A stretch of DNA of 64,000 nt from Taklimakanibacter deserti (GTDB taxonomy: Bacteria > Pseudomonadota > Alphaproteobacteria > Rhizobiales > Aestuariivirgaceae): positions 186,001 through 250,000 of the forward strand of contig QORU01000005.1 in NCBI GenBank assembly GCA_003574785.1. The letters are read 5' to 3'. Position 1 is the stretch's first letter. Each line of letters starts with the position of its first letter. The notes beneath the pieces were generated by a model. It was not told where the DNA came from. It ran no database searches and worked only from the letters and a program-made list of their open reading frames with translations. Both the position numbers and the translations under genes were made by a program. Below are positions 1 to 9,719 of this stretch, piece after piece.

Positions 1-497
1 AAGGCGATGGCAAGGCTGTCGGGCGCGATATTGCGCGGCTCGGCATTGACCGAAAGATCCTGCGAGACGCTGACACCGGCTTGCGCGAGCGCGCGCTTGG
101 TCGCGCCCGCATCGTCGAGCCAACCGATATGGACATGCTTCATGGCCTTGAGCCGCTGCAGGTCCTGATCGTCCGGCCGATAGCCCCGGCAGACGCCGAA
201 ATCCTCCGCGACGAAATGCCGATCGCCATCAGGGGTGGTGGCGATCACCGTGAGCGAGGTGCGGCCGGGCGTGATCACCTTGACCGCGGTCACATCGACG
301 CCGAGCCGCGCCAGGACGGTACGCGTCCGCAGCCCTTCCGCGTCCTCGCCGACGGCGCCGAAATAAGCCGCCTGATGGCCGAGCCGCAGCAGGTTCACCG
401 CGACATTGACGGCATTGCCGCCGACCAGCTTGCGATCGACCGGCGGCAGATAGTGGTCGATGCAATTGTCGCCGACAGTGGCGATGCGAACGGACAC
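1..497 (-). CDS. PfkB-family sugar kinase, C-terminus cut by window edge
   Basis: Carbohydrate kinase of the ribokinase/PfkB family, related to fructoselysine 6-kinase (FrlD). Read on the minus strand, the protein starts VRIATVGDNCIDHY just after the start codon and contains the family's first signature, GGNAVNVAVNLLRLG, at about residues 25-40. A GTG start at 497 follows the stop of the upstream SIS gene by eight bases, with a weak TAGGG ribosome site. About 165 residues are visible; the C-terminal DTxGAGD catalytic motif lies outside the window. It is the last visible gene of the sugar operon and is paralogous to the kinase at 5698-6546. The substrate is inferred to be a fructosyl-amino compound; another ketose or sugar is possible. 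Confidence 0.85.
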   Translation of the reverse strand, partial: MSVRIATVGDNCIDHYLPPVDRKLVGGNAVNVAVNLLRLGHQAAYFGAVGEDAEGLRTRTVLARLGVDVTAVKVITPGRTSLTVIATTPDGDRHFVAEDFGVCRGYRPDDQDLQRLKAMKHVHIGWLDDAGATKRALAQAGVSVSQDLSVNAEPRNIAPDSLAIA

Positions 498-505
498 GAG
501 GTGCC

Positions 506-1519
506 CTAATAAGCGACGCGCTTGTAATAGCGCCGCGTGGTCAGGGGATGGTTGCGCAGATGCTCGATATGGGCGGAGAGGCGCTCGAGCTCTGCCGCGA
601 GGACGACGGGGGAGATGAGCGCGCGGAAGGCTTGCGGAATCCCCGGCAGATCGGCCTCGGCGGGATCGATGACCGTGAGCTTGTCCGTATATTGCCGGGC
701 GAATTGCTCGACGCGGTCGGCGAGCGGCCGGAATTCATCCTCGCTCTTGAGCAGGATGACGCTGACGCCCTTCTCTACCAGCTCCAGCGTGCCGTGGAAG
801 AAGTCGGAAGCATGCACCGGCCTTGTGCGGATCCACTGCATCTCTTCGAGGATGCACATGCCGTAATAGAAGGCTTGCGGCCAGGCGGAGCCCGCGCCGG
901 TGATGATGTGATAGGGCTCGTTCCTGAAGGTCTCGGCGAGCCTGGCGGCCCTGGGCTCGAAGGACGCTTTCGCCGCGAGCAAAGCCTGCGGCAGCTGCGC
1001 AAGATGAGGCGTCACGATCTCATGGAGATTAGCCTCGCCGCGATGCTTGAGAAGTGCCGCGGCGATCAGCAAGCCCTGGATATAGAAAGATTCCGATGAC
1101 GTGTCGTCCTCGGCGAAATTGACGAAGGCGCGATCAGCCGAGCGGCCGAGCGGCGTGTCGGCATGTCCGACGAGGGTCACGATCCTGGCGCCGCGGGCGC
1201 GGCAGAAGTCGAGGGCCGCGATGCTTTCCTTGGTGGTGCCGGAGAGCGAGGGAATGACGACCAGCGACCGGGGCCCGAGCGATCGGTGATCCATAAGAAC
1301 GAGCTCGGCCGATCTCTCGGTGAAGATCTTGAGGCGCGAGCGCTCTGCAAGCAGGGCCGCCGCCGGATACATGAGGATGGCCGCGCCGCCCGTCCCCAGG
1401 AAGAATACGCTGTCGATGCCTTCCGCCACATAGCGCTGGGCAGCGGCATCGATTTCCGCCGCCAGGGCGACAGCCCCTTTCTCGATCTTGAGGAAACGCT
1501 CGGCATCAAAATTAAGCAT
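506..1519 (-). CDS. SIS-domain sugar isomerase/deglycase (FrlB-like)
   Basis: 337-residue protein with tandem SIS (sugar isomerase) folds. Visible signatures are the phosphosugar-binding loop SLSGTTKES at about residue 110 and the late EEMQWIRTRPVHASDFFHG segment at about residue 225, which resembles the catalytic region of FrlB/FraB deglycases. Such enzymes split 6-phosphofructosyl-amino acids into glucose 6-phosphate and the free amino acid. It lies between the ABC ATPase gene and the PfkB kinase and is clearly paralogous to the protein at 6549-7562. Two deglycase/kinase pairs in one operon suggest two related substrates. A GlmS-like isomerase is less likely because the glutaminase domain is absent. 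Confidence 0.8.
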   Translation of the reverse strand: MLNFDAERFLKIEKGAVALAAEIDAAAQRYVAEGIDSVFFLGTGGAAILMYPAAALLAERSRLKIFTERSAELVLMDHRSLGPRSLVVIPSLSGTTKESIAALDFCRARGARIVTLVGHADTPLGRSADRAFVNFAEDDTSSESFYIQGLLIAAALLKHRGEANLHEIVTPHLAQLPQALLAAKASFEPRAARLAETFRNEPYHIITGAGSAWPQAFYYGMCILEEMQWIRTRPVHASDFFHGTLELVEKGVSVILLKSEDEFRPLADRVEQFARQYTDKLTVIDPAEADLPGIPQAFRALISPVVLAAELERLSAHIEHLRNHPLTTRRYYKRVAY

Positions 1520-1548
1520 GGGCTACGAGTCTCCTGGCAATTTGTCGA

Positions 1549-2637
<1,089 letters not shown>

Positions 2638-2647
2638 TTCGATGCCC

Positions 2648-3490
2648 TCATTTGACCGCACCCTGGGTGAGGCCGCCTATGAATTGCCGCTGCATGATGA
2701 GGAAAGTGATCAGGATCGGGATGATCGAGATGGCGAGCCCCGCCATGAGCACCGCCCAGTCGCCGCGCAGCGCATTGGCGAAGCTCATCATGCCGATGGT
2801 GATCGTCTTGACGCTCTCGCTCTCGACGAAGGTGAGCGCGAAGATGAATTCGTTCCACACCCGCATCGCCTCGATGAGCGCCGCGGAGGCGAGGATGGGC
2901 CGGCACAGCGGCAGATGGACATGGAAGAAGGTCCAGACCGGACCGGCTCCGTCCATGATCGAGGCTTCATTCAGCTCCGCCGGGATGGTCACCATATAGG
3001 CGCGGATGAGGAAGGTCGTGAACGGGATGCCAAAGGCGACATAGGGGATGATGAGGGCGAGGTAGGTGTTGTAGATGCCGAGCGTATTCAGCGTCTTGAA
3101 CAGCGGGAAGAGCGCGACCTCCGGCGGCAGGATGAGGCCGCCGAGGATTAAGGCATAGATCAGCGTCTTGCCGCGGAATTTGAGGACGACCAGCGCGAAG
3201 GCGGCGGCGGCCGACAGGAAGACGACAAGGATGGTGGAGACGACCGTGACGATCACGCTGGAGACGAGATATTGCGAGATGCCGGCATCCCAGGCAGCGG
3301 CGTAGTTGCTCCACCGCCATTCTTCCGGCAGCGCCCAGGTCGAGCCGAACATCTCGGGCGACGATTTGAGCGAGCTGATGAACAGCCAGAACAGCGGATA
3401 GACCGAGGCGCCGGCAAGAAGCCAGAACAGGATCAGGAGCGCGGCATGGGCCGGCGTCAATCCTGGGCGGGATTTGGCGGCGGCGGTCAT
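2648..3490 (-). CDS. CUT1 sugar ABC transporter permease (MalG type)
   Basis: Inner-membrane permease of about 280 residues with six predicted membrane segments. The first is ALLILFWLLAGASVYPLFWLF and the cytoplasmic coupling EAA loop is near ELNEASIMDGAGPVWTFFHV. The start MTAAAKSRPG at 3490 overlaps the stop of the upstream permease by an ATGA-type junction, so translation is probably coupled; the long upstream extension of the open frame is a shadow of that gene. The EAA-loop position and C-terminal sequence (LIMQRQFIGGLTQGAVK) fit the MalG branch of binding-protein-dependent sugar permeases. Confidence 0.92.
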   Translation of the reverse strand: MTAAAKSRPGLTPAHAALLILFWLLAGASVYPLFWLFISSLKSSPEMFGSTWALPEEWRWSNYAAAWDAGISQYLVSSVIVTVVSTILVVFLSAAAAFALVVLKFRGKTLIYALILGGLILPPEVALFPLFKTLNTLGIYNTYLALIIPYVAFGIPFTTFLIRAYMVTIPAELNEASIMDGAGPVWTFFHVHLPLCRPILASAALIEAMRVWNEFIFALTFVESESVKTITIGMMSFANALRGDWAVLMAGLAISIIPILITFLIMQRQFIGGLTQGAVK

Positions 3491-4368
3491 CCATGATCCC
3501 GCTGCAGCTTGAGCTGCACATAGCCGACCGAGATGGTGAGGAAGAAGATCACGGTCGCGACCGCCGATGCATAGCCCACCACGTCGTCGCGGAAGGCCGA
3601 GCGATACATATGCGTGCCCAGCACCTCGCTCGCGTGATTGGGACCGCCCGCCGTCATGACCCACACGATGTCGAATACCTTGAAGGCGCCAAAGATGGTG
3701 ATGACGGTGAAGATGAGGGTCGATTCGCGCACCCCGGGGACCGTGAGATGCCGGAAGGTCTGCAGCCTGCTCGCTCCTTCGAGCTCGAGCGCTTCATAGA
3801 GATCGCGCGGGATCGCGGCGATCGCCACCATGAACAGGGCCATCATATAGCCGGTCCATTGCCACTGCGACACCATGACGACCGCGATGAGCGCGGTACG
3901 CTCCTCGCCGAGCCAGACATGCGACAGGCTCTCGAGTCCGGTGCTGTAGAGCAGCTGATCGATGAGGCCTATGGTCGGCTGGTAGATCAGCTGCCACAGA
4001 AGTCCCACCACCGTCACCGGCAGGATGGAGGGCAGGAACAAGGTGGTGCGGAAGAATGATCTGAGATGGGGGCCGAAGACGCCGGCCTGCAGGACCGCCG
4101 CCAGCCCCAGCGCGAAGGCGACCTGGAATAGGACCGACATGACGGCATAGATGATGTTGTTGAGAAGTGCCGTCCAGAAGATCGGATTGGTGAACAACTC
4201 GTCGTAATTGCCGAAGCCGACGAAGCGCCAGTCGGGCGACATCGAGCTCCAGGCATAGAGGCTGTAGATGACATTCTCGACTGCCGGCCCATAGACGAAG
4301 ACGAGCAGGAGAATGATCGCCGGCAGGACGAAGAGGTAGGGCACCAGCCGGTGTCGGATTGCCATCAT
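3487..4368 (-). CDS. CUT1 sugar ABC transporter permease (MalF type)
   Basis: Inner-membrane permease of 293 residues, start MMAIRHRLVPYLFVLPAI at 4368; upstream in-frame sequence is not coding. Six membrane helices are evident, and the EAA loop is DLYEALELEGASRLQTFRHL at about residue 195. It pairs with the MalG-type permease that follows with a 4-bp overlap, and lies 26 bp downstream of the periplasmic binding protein gene. Together with the ATPase at 1549-2637 it forms one importer, here inferred to bring in glycated amino acids or a related sugar derivative. Confidence 0.92.
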   Translation of the reverse strand: MMAIRHRLVPYLFVLPAIILLLVFVYGPAVENVIYSLYAWSSMSPDWRFVGFGNYDELFTNPIFWTALLNNIIYAVMSVLFQVAFALGLAAVLQAGVFGPHLRSFFRTTLFLPSILPVTVVGLLWQLIYQPTIGLIDQLLYSTGLESLSHVWLGEERTALIAVVMVSQWQWTGYMMALFMVAIAAIPRDLYEALELEGASRLQTFRHLTVPGVRESTLIFTVITIFGAFKVFDIVWVMTAGGPNHASEVLGTHMYRSAFRDDVVGYASAVATVIFFLTISVGYVQLKLQRDHG

Positions 4369-4394
4369 CACTGATGTCCTACCCCGTTTTTGCG

Positions 4395-5681
4395 CTATTC
4401 GCCGCGATCTTTCTTTACCGCCAGCGCCGTTTCGCGCACCTTGGCCATGACCTGCTCGGGCGTCTCGGTGCCGTTGAGGATGGCCTGGCTGCCGGCGAGC
4501 AGCACTTCGGTCGAGCGCGCATCCATGTCGGTATCGATCCACAAAGCGAGACCCGACGCCTTGTTGAGGACATCGAGACCTTTCAGCGTCGCGGCGTCGG
4601 CCGTGTCCTTGGTGACCGAGCCGATGACGGCGCTGGTCATGCCGGTCATCTTCACGTAATCGGCGCCTTGCTCGGGCGAGGTGAGGAACTTCAGAAATTC
4701 CAGCGCCTCCTTGGGATGGCCGGTCTTCGCCGACACCATGAAGCCGTCGGGCGCGCCGGTGAGCAGGCCCTGGTCACCCTTGCCGTCCGGAAAACCCGGC
4801 AGCGCGAAGAAGTCCCATCCGTCCTGTTCGAGCTTCGTGCCCTTGAGCTGGCCGAATTCGACGAGCTCGAGATACATCATCGCGGTGCGGCCGGCCGAGA
4901 AGCTGCCGCGCGCGATCTCATGCGACAGCGCATTCGAGCCGCGGTTGAAATAGCCGGCGTCGTTGAGCTCCTTGAACTTCGTCAGGCCCTCGACATAGCC
5001 GGGATCCGTATAGACCGTATCGGCGGGCGAGCTCAGCTCATAGTCGGCGAGCCGCGTCGCATTGGGCACCAGCTTGCCGAACAGGTCGCCGATATAATGC
5101 GCCGCCGCCCAGGGATATTGATTGCCGAAGGCGATCGGCGTCACGCCGGCATCCTCGAGCTTCTGGCAGGCGGCGACGAATTCGGCGAAAGTCTTGGGCT
5201 CGCTAAGCCCGTTATCGGCGAAGATCTTCTTGTTGTAGAGCATGTATTTCGAATCGACATTGATCGGCACGCCATAGAGCTTGTCCTTGAACTTGAACGG
5301 CCCCATGGACGCTTCCGAGAACACCGCCTTCCAGTCGCTGCCATAGACTGCATCGGTGATGTCGAGCGCCCGCCCGCCGCGCGCGAATTTCTTGCCGAAC
5401 TCGCCCGACCACGAGAAGTAGACATCCGGCACCTGGTCGGACGCCATGAGCACGCGGATCTTGTCCTTGTAGGGTTCGTCGGCGACGGCCTCCATCTTGA
5501 TCTTGACGTCGGGATGGCTTGCCTCGAAGGCCTTCACCGCCTGCTCGAAATAGGCCATGTTCTGCGGCTCGGGCCATTTGTGCAGGAAGCTGACGGTGAC
5601 TTCGGCGAAGGCCTGGGCCGACAGGGCCATGAGGCTGAAGCCTGAGATCAACAGGCCGGACGCGATTTTCCTGGGTTTCAT
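4395..5681 (-). CDS. sugar ABC transporter substrate-binding protein
   Basis: Extracellular solute-binding protein family 1, 428 residues. The N-terminus carries a Sec signal peptide (MKPRKIASGLLISGFSLMAL, cleavage probably after the AQAFA motif near residue 26), followed by the typical VTVSFLHKWPEPQ beginning of mature CUT1 binding proteins. An FSWSGEFGKKF segment and the late VLLAGSQAILNGTETPEQVM helix fit the family. It precedes the two permeases and ATPase in the same operon and follows the PfkB kinase by 16 bp. The ligand cannot be read from sequence; the two kinase/deglycase pairs argue for fructosyl-amino acids. Confidence 0.92.
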   Translation of the reverse strand: MKPRKIASGLLISGFSLMALSAQAFAEVTVSFLHKWPEPQNMAYFEQAVKAFEASHPDVKIKMEAVADEPYKDKIRVLMASDQVPDVYFSWSGEFGKKFARGGRALDITDAVYGSDWKAVFSEASMGPFKFKDKLYGVPINVDSKYMLYNKKIFADNGLSEPKTFAEFVAACQKLEDAGVTPIAFGNQYPWAAAHYIGDLFGKLVPNATRLADYELSSPADTVYTDPGYVEGLTKFKELNDAGYFNRGSNALSHEIARGSFSAGRTAMMYLELVEFGQLKGTKLEQDGWDFFALPGFPDGKGDQGLLTGAPDGFMVSAKTGHPKEALEFLKFLTSPEQGADYVKMTGMTSAVIGSVTKDTADAATLKGLDVLNKASGLALWIDTDMDARSTEVLLAGSQAILNGTETPEQVMAKVRETALAVKKDRGE

Positions 5682-5697
5682 GGTGGTTCCTCTCTGA

Positions 5698-6546
5698 CTA
5701 TGCAGTTGGGAGCGGATGCACGAGGCCCGGTTGCCCGGGTCTTATTGGTGTTTCGTAGCCAAAGGCGCCGCGATAGCCGCACACATGCGCGGCATGATTG
5801 GCGCCCTTGCCGAGCGCGGTCTGTATGTCTTCGCCTGCGAGAAGCGAAAGCAGGAAAGCGGCGATGAAGCCGTCGCCGGCGCCCAGCGTGTCGACGACAG
5901 AAGCGGGGATGACGGACTGCCGGAGTATCTTGCCGGCCACGAGCGCGATTGCGCCTTCGCTGCCCCGCGTGATCACGACGATGCGTGGGCCATGGCTGGC
6001 GACCCTGTGGGCGAGCGCTTCCGCCTGATCATCGCTGCCTCGGGCATCGGAGAGGAAGGCGATATCGAGATGGGGTGCCGTGCGCGCTATATAGTCGCCG
6101 TCATATTCGCTCGAATAGTCGAAGGAGAGGAGCGGTGCCGCCGCACGGATGCGGGAGAGTTCGTCCTCGAGCCGGCTATAGACGCTCGAATGGGCAAGGT
6201 CATGCGCGGCAATGAAGCGGAAGTCTTCGTCCTTGAGCTGGTAGTCGCCGCGCAGGCTCGGATGGCTGCCGGCGAACACCCGATCGCCGCCGACATGGCG
6301 GATCCGCGACCAGGAATTCGGTCCCGCGATCACGCGCAGGCGGCTGATATCGATGCCCTCGGTGATGAGCGCTTGCCTGATGAGATCGCCGAGGAAATCG
6401 GTGCCGATGCAGCCGAGATAGCTGGCTTCGGCGCCGAGGCGCTTCATCATGATGGGAACATTGACCGCGTTTCCGCCCGGAAACTGCACACCCTGGTCGA
6501 CATAGATGTCGACGGTGTTGTCGCCGATGCCGAGAACACGGACCAT
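5698..6546 (-). CDS. PfkB-family kinase (fructoselysine 6-kinase-like)
   Basis: 282-residue ribokinase-family sugar kinase. It begins MVRVLGIGDNTVDIYVDQG, has the first PfkB signature FPGGNAVNVPIMMKRLGAEA at about residue 22, and the catalytic anion-hole/base motif VVDTLGAGDGFIAAFLL near residue 225, with Asp of GAGD as catalytic base. Start is ATG 6546, two bases after the stop of the SIS gene; the much longer open frame upstream only shadows that gene. With the SIS partner it forms the kinase/deglycase pair seen in frl, fra and soc systems: phosphorylation at C6, then splitting to glucose 6-phosphate and an amine. Confidence 0.88.
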   Translation of the reverse strand: MVRVLGIGDNTVDIYVDQGVQFPGGNAVNVPIMMKRLGAEASYLGCIGTDFLGDLIRQALITEGIDISRLRVIAGPNSWSRIRHVGGDRVFAGSHPSLRGDYQLKDEDFRFIAAHDLAHSSVYSRLEDELSRIRAAAPLLSFDYSSEYDGDYIARTAPHLDIAFLSDARGSDDQAEALAHRVASHGPRIVVITRGSEGAIALVAGKILRQSVIPASVVDTLGAGDGFIAAFLLSLLAGEDIQTALGKGANHAAHVCGYRGAFGYETPIRPGQPGLVHPLPTA

Positions 6547-6548
6547 TC

Positions 6549-7562
6549 TCAATATTCCGTCTTCCACATATAGCGGCGGGTGGAAAGCGGCTGGTTGTGC
6601 CAGACCGCGAGGCGATGGGCGATGCGCACCAGGGCTGCCTCCAGGATATAAGGCGCCACGATCGCGCGGATGTCCGGATCGATGCCCTTCATCTCGAAGT
6701 CCCTGGAATCGTAGATGACCAGGCGCTCGGTGTACTTCTTGCAGAAGCGTACGACCCGCTCCATCAGAGGACGGCTTGGATCCTCGCCCAGCATCAGGAC
6801 CATGGGCGTGTTCTGGTCGACGATCTCGAAGGGACCGTGGAAGAACTCCGCCGCCTCGATCGGATAGCTGTGCATCCACTGCATCTCCATGAGGATGCAG
6901 ACGCCGAACACATAGGCCGTGTTGAACATCGGACCGGAGGCGACCTCATAGAGAATGCGGTCGTCCTTGTAGAGCCGCGCTTCCTCGGCGGCGCGCTTGT
7001 CGTTGCTTTCCTGCGTGTCGGCCATGGCCTCAGGCAGATTGGCGAGCGAGGTCATCAATTTCGCCTGCAAGGGCCACTTGTCTTTGCCGGCGAGCAACCC
7101 GCCGACGAATGCCTGCATGATCATGAACATGCCGGTATGGGCTTCATTCGTCTCACCCATCAGGAATGGATGCTGGACGGCCCGGGCGAGGGGCAGATCC
7201 TCGGTCTGGGTGACGGCGACGGTGACGCAGGGCTTGCCCTTCAGGAATTCCGCGGCGGCGACGGTTTCGGGCGTGGTACCCGATTTGGAGCCGAGGAGCA
7301 CGACGGTCCGCTTGTCGAGCCTGGCCGGCGACTGGGCGATGAATTCGGCGGGGAAATAGCGGCGGACTTCGAGCGAGGGGCTCGAATGCTGGATCCAGTA
7401 TTCGAGGCCCAGCATGATCCGGTTGGGCGCGCCGCAGCCGACCAGATAGACCCGGTCCACCGAGCTTGCGAGCTTCTCACCGAGCTCAGCCGCCTTGAGC
7501 ATGGCTTTGGACGAAACGGCAAGTCCGTCGACAATCGCCTTCTTATTCACGTCGGTAGCCAT
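6549..7562 (-). CDS. SIS-domain deglycase (FrlB-like), first gene of operon
   Basis: 337-residue double-SIS protein. LLGSKSGTTPETVAAAEFL at about residue 95 is the phosphosugar loop; MEMQWMHSYPIEAAEFFHG near residue 225 holds the catalytic Glu/His region and matches the EFFHGP signature of fructoselysine-6-phosphate deglycases. It is the first gene after the divergent intergenic region that carries GntR operators, so expression is probably induced when the UTRA regulator binds a sugar phosphate. It is a paralogue of the product of 506-1519, so the operon contains two full kinase/deglycase sets flanking one transporter. Confidence 0.85.
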   Translation of the reverse strand: MATDVNKKAIVDGLAVSSKAMLKAAELGEKLASSVDRVYLVGCGAPNRIMLGLEYWIQHSSPSLEVRRYFPAEFIAQSPARLDKRTVVLLGSKSGTTPETVAAAEFLKGKPCVTVAVTQTEDLPLARAVQHPFLMGETNEAHTGMFMIMQAFVGGLLAGKDKWPLQAKLMTSLANLPEAMADTQESNDKRAAEEARLYKDDRILYEVASGPMFNTAYVFGVCILMEMQWMHSYPIEAAEFFHGPFEIVDQNTPMVLMLGEDPSRPLMERVVRFCKKYTERLVIYDSRDFEMKGIDPDIRAIVAPYILEAALVRIAHRLAVWHNQPLSTRRYMWKTEY

Positions 7563-7588
7563 CGGTTCTCCATGCTTGCAGTTTATCT

Positions 7589-7620
7589 ATATACCAGCAG
7601 GCTATTTGGTATAGTATACC
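7589..7620. promoter_or_regulatory. GntR/UTRA operator cluster in divergent promoter region
   Basis: The 276-bp divergent region between the SIS gene and the GntR gene carries a perfect inverted repeat, GGTATAGTATACC at 7608-7620. A TATACC half-site at 7589-7594 pairs with the GGTATA of the repeat, and a further TTGGTATA half-site lies at 7716-7723, nearer the regulator gene. Spaced TATACC/GGTATA elements are typical operators for HutC/UTRA-type GntR repressors, where the regulator usually controls both its own gene and the divergent operon. The assignment to the adjacent GntR protein is inference from position. Confidence 0.7.
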
Positions 7621-7838
7621 GAGGTCAAGAGTTTTTCGGATATGCGGCGTAGAATATGAGTCTATTGCTGCATCGCAACGGACATCTGGGCTCAAAGTAA
7701 GGATTCTGGAGAATATTGGTATATGTCTATGTCTTCTGGCCCGGGAAGACCAAAGCCTGCGGATTCCCGGGAATTTGTGGCGCGGGGGCACAGGTTTTTG
7801 CGCTAGACCAGTGCGCTGCATCTGCGAAGGGACAGGAT

Positions 7839-8579
7839 ATGAGCGTGACAGATGACGAGCCCGCATCGGCCACCAAGGTCTATGAGAAGGCACAGCAGCA
7901 CATTCTCGAAATGATCGAGGGGCCGGATTACGCCGCCGGCGATCGCATTCCTTCCGAGCGCGAGCTATCCGAGCGCTTCGGCATCAGCCGTATGACGATG
8001 CGCAAGGCGATCGATCGGCTCGTTCTGAAGGGACTGCTCGAGCGACGCGGCACCAGCGGCACATATATTCCCGTGCCCGTCATCAAGCGGCCGCTGATCA
8101 GCCGCATGTTCTCGCAAGGTATCTCGCAGATCGTGCGCGATTGCGGCGGCATCCCCGGCAACCGGCTGCTCTTCTTCGAGGAGCAGCAAGCCAATGCGCG
8201 CGTCGCCGAACGGCTCGACATCAAGTCGGGCGACGCGCTGATCGTGATCCGGCGCTTGCGCACGGTGAACGATCTGCCCTTCTGCGTCGAGACGACCCAT
8301 CTTCCGGCAGCCCTCGTGCCGGGTCTCGCGGCCCATGATCTCTTCGGCACCCAGTCCTTCTATGCCCTGCTCAAATCGCGCTACGGCATCGACGTCGACA
8401 GCGGCGAAGGCACGATCAGCGTTTCGACGGTAACGGCCCAGGAAGCGACCTTGCTGGGCCTCAAGAAGGAATCGCCTGCCCTCATCTTCCGTGCCGTGGC
8501 GCAGGACACGCGCAAGCGCAAGGTCGAATATCTGACCTCCGTCAACCATCCGCAAAGAGTGATCTTCAAGACGGTTTGA
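7839..8579 (+). CDS. GntR-family transcriptional regulator, HutC/UTRA type (FrlR-like)
   Basis: 246-residue regulator. The N-terminal winged helix-turn-helix covers about residues 15-80 (IPSERELSERFGISRMTMRK), followed by a UTRA effector-binding domain to the C-terminus (MFSQGISQIVRDCGG ... VNHPQRVIFKTV). UTRA domains of this type commonly bind sugar phosphates. ATG 7839 is preceded by GAAGGGACAGG; the longer frame starting at 7716 lacks a ribosome site and includes operator-like DNA. It is divergent from the Amadori-type operon and is probably its repressor, analogous to FrlR. Confidence 0.88.
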   Translation: MSVTDDEPASATKVYEKAQQHILEMIEGPDYAAGDRIPSERELSERFGISRMTMRKAIDRLVLKGLLERRGTSGTYIPVPVIKRPLISRMFSQGISQIVRDCGGIPGNRLLFFEEQQANARVAERLDIKSGDALIVIRRLRTVNDLPFCVETTHLPAALVPGLAAHDLFGTQSFYALLKSRYGIDVDSGEGTISVSTVTAQEATLLGLKKESPALIFRAVAQDTRKRKVEYLTSVNHPQRVIFKTV

Positions 8580-8657
8580 TGGTCGCAACACAACGCGGCT
8601 TTCCGAAATCAGCAAACATGCGATATATGTGATTCCACCCGTTGGAGTGAGCACACA

Positions 8658-9170
8658 ATGGCCGGCAAATCATCGAAGAAATCGGCGAAGGTCGCAAAGA
8701 AGACGGTCGCCAAGAAGGCCGCCGCGAAGGCAGTTAAACCGTGCAAAGCCTTGCCGAAGTCTCCATCCGGCGTCGTCCTTCTCTCAGGCGGCAATCCTCA
8801 GATCGCGAAGGCCTATGGCGATGCGCCTGTGCAGGCCTATATCGCGGCCATGCCGGGCTGGAAAAGCGACGTCGGCCGCCGCCTCGACGCGCTCATCACG
8901 CGTGCCGTCCCTCATGTCTACAAAGCGGTCAAATGGAACTCGCCGCTCTATGGCATAGAAGGCGAGGGCTGGTTCCTCGGCGTCCACTGCTTCAACAAAT
9001 ACGTCAAGCTGGCCTTCTTCCGCGGCGCGGCGCTCAATCCCGTCCCTCCCGGCGCATCCAAGCAGAAGGAGGTGCGCTATCTCGACATCCACGAGGACGA
9101 TGAGATCGACGAAGCCCAGCTTGCCCGCTGGGTGAAGCAAGCCAGCCAAATGCCCGGCGAAAAAATGTGA
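8658..9170 (+). CDS. DUF1801 (YdhG-like) domain protein
   Basis: 170-residue protein with a Lys/Ala-rich N-terminus (about residues 1-30, histone-tail-like) and a DUF1801 domain from about residue 48 (VQAYIAAMPGW) to the end. The domain core AVKWNSPLYGIEGEGWFLG and the YVKLAFFRGAAL strand are the usual family features. Function is unknown; family members occur alone or fused to regulatory domains, and the basic tail suggests nucleic-acid contact, which is only inference. ATG 8658 has GGAG nine bases upstream. It stands alone between the GntR gene and the tRNA. Confidence 0.8.
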   Translation: MAGKSSKKSAKVAKKTVAKKAAAKAVKPCKALPKSPSGVVLLSGGNPQIAKAYGDAPVQAYIAAMPGWKSDVGRRLDALITRAVPHVYKAVKWNSPLYGIEGEGWFLGVHCFNKYVKLAFFRGAALNPVPPGASKQKEVRYLDIHEDDEIDEAQLARWVKQASQMPGEKM

Positions 9171-9190
9171 CCCGAGGGAAGCTTTGCCCG

Positions 9191-9220
9191 TTTCCGTTGG
9201 ACGGAAAGCAGCTTTTATTT
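9191..9220 (+). terminator. possible intrinsic terminator after the DUF1801 gene
   Basis: Short hairpin TTTCCG/CGGAAA (9191-9196 and 9202-9207) with a TTGGA loop, followed by a T-rich stretch (TTTTATTT). It sits 20 bp past the DUF1801 stop, as a Rho-independent terminator should, but the stem is short. Confidence 0.4.
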
Positions 9221-9237
9221 CAATAGGTTATGAGAAC

Positions 9238-9313
9238 TGGTGGAGCAGAGGGGGATCGAACCCCTGACCTCGGCATTGCGAACGCCGCGCTCTCCCAACT
9301 GAGCTACTGCCCC
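9238..9313 (-). tRNA. tRNA-Ala (anticodon CGC)
   Basis: On the minus strand a complete cloverleaf runs from GGGGCAG to a CTGCTCC acceptor arm with discriminator A and encoded CCA. The D arm has GCTC/GAGC, the anticodon stem is CGGCG/TGCCG, and the loop TTCGCAA gives anticodon CGC (reads GCG). The T arm is AGGGG TTCGATC CCCCT. The third acceptor pair is G3:U70, the hallmark recognised by alanyl-tRNA synthetase, which supports the amino acid assignment independently of the anticodon. Confidence 0.97.
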
Positions 9314-9428
9314 TCGCTGAGACGGCGCTGTGTAGGGGCTCCCATGGCCCCCTGTCAAGCTTTGGCCGCCTTGCGCCGGGCCCCCCGGACCTCTAAATCT
9401 CAGGCCCGATCCCCCACCAGAGGCGCGC

Positions 9429-9719
9429 ATGTTCTCCATCCTCAACCTGATCGACCTCATTCTCAACATCTACACCTGGATCATCATCGCCGTGGTGATC
9501 ATGAGCTGGCTCATCGGCTTCAACATCATCAACGGCCACAACGACATCGTCCGCCAGATCCGCTATGCGCTCTACCGGATCACCGAGCCGGTGCTGGGCC
9601 CCATCCGCCGCATCCTTCCCGATCTCGGCGGCATCGACATCTCGCCCCTCATCGCCCTCATCGCCATCTGGTTCCTCCGCAGCCTGCTGTGGGAATATGG
9701 GCCGCGGCTCTTCGTGTGA
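9429..9719 (+). CDS. YggT-family membrane protein
   Basis: 96-residue integral membrane protein of the YggT/YlmG family. Two hydrophobic segments are visible: residues about 5-28 (LIDLILNIYTWIIIAVVIMS) and 73-92 (LIALIAIWFLRSLLWEYG). The family motif RITEPVLGPIRRILPDLGGID lies between them. Family members are linked to membrane organisation, division and cofactor or ion handling, without one settled role. AGAGG lies six bases before ATG. The gene overlaps the next one by four bases (GTGA), making a yggT-yggU-folD unit. Confidence 0.93.
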   Translation: MFSILNLIDLILNIYTWIIIAVVIMSWLIGFNIINGHNDIVRQIRYALYRITEPVLGPIRRILPDLGGIDISPLIALIAIWFLRSLLWEYGPRLFV

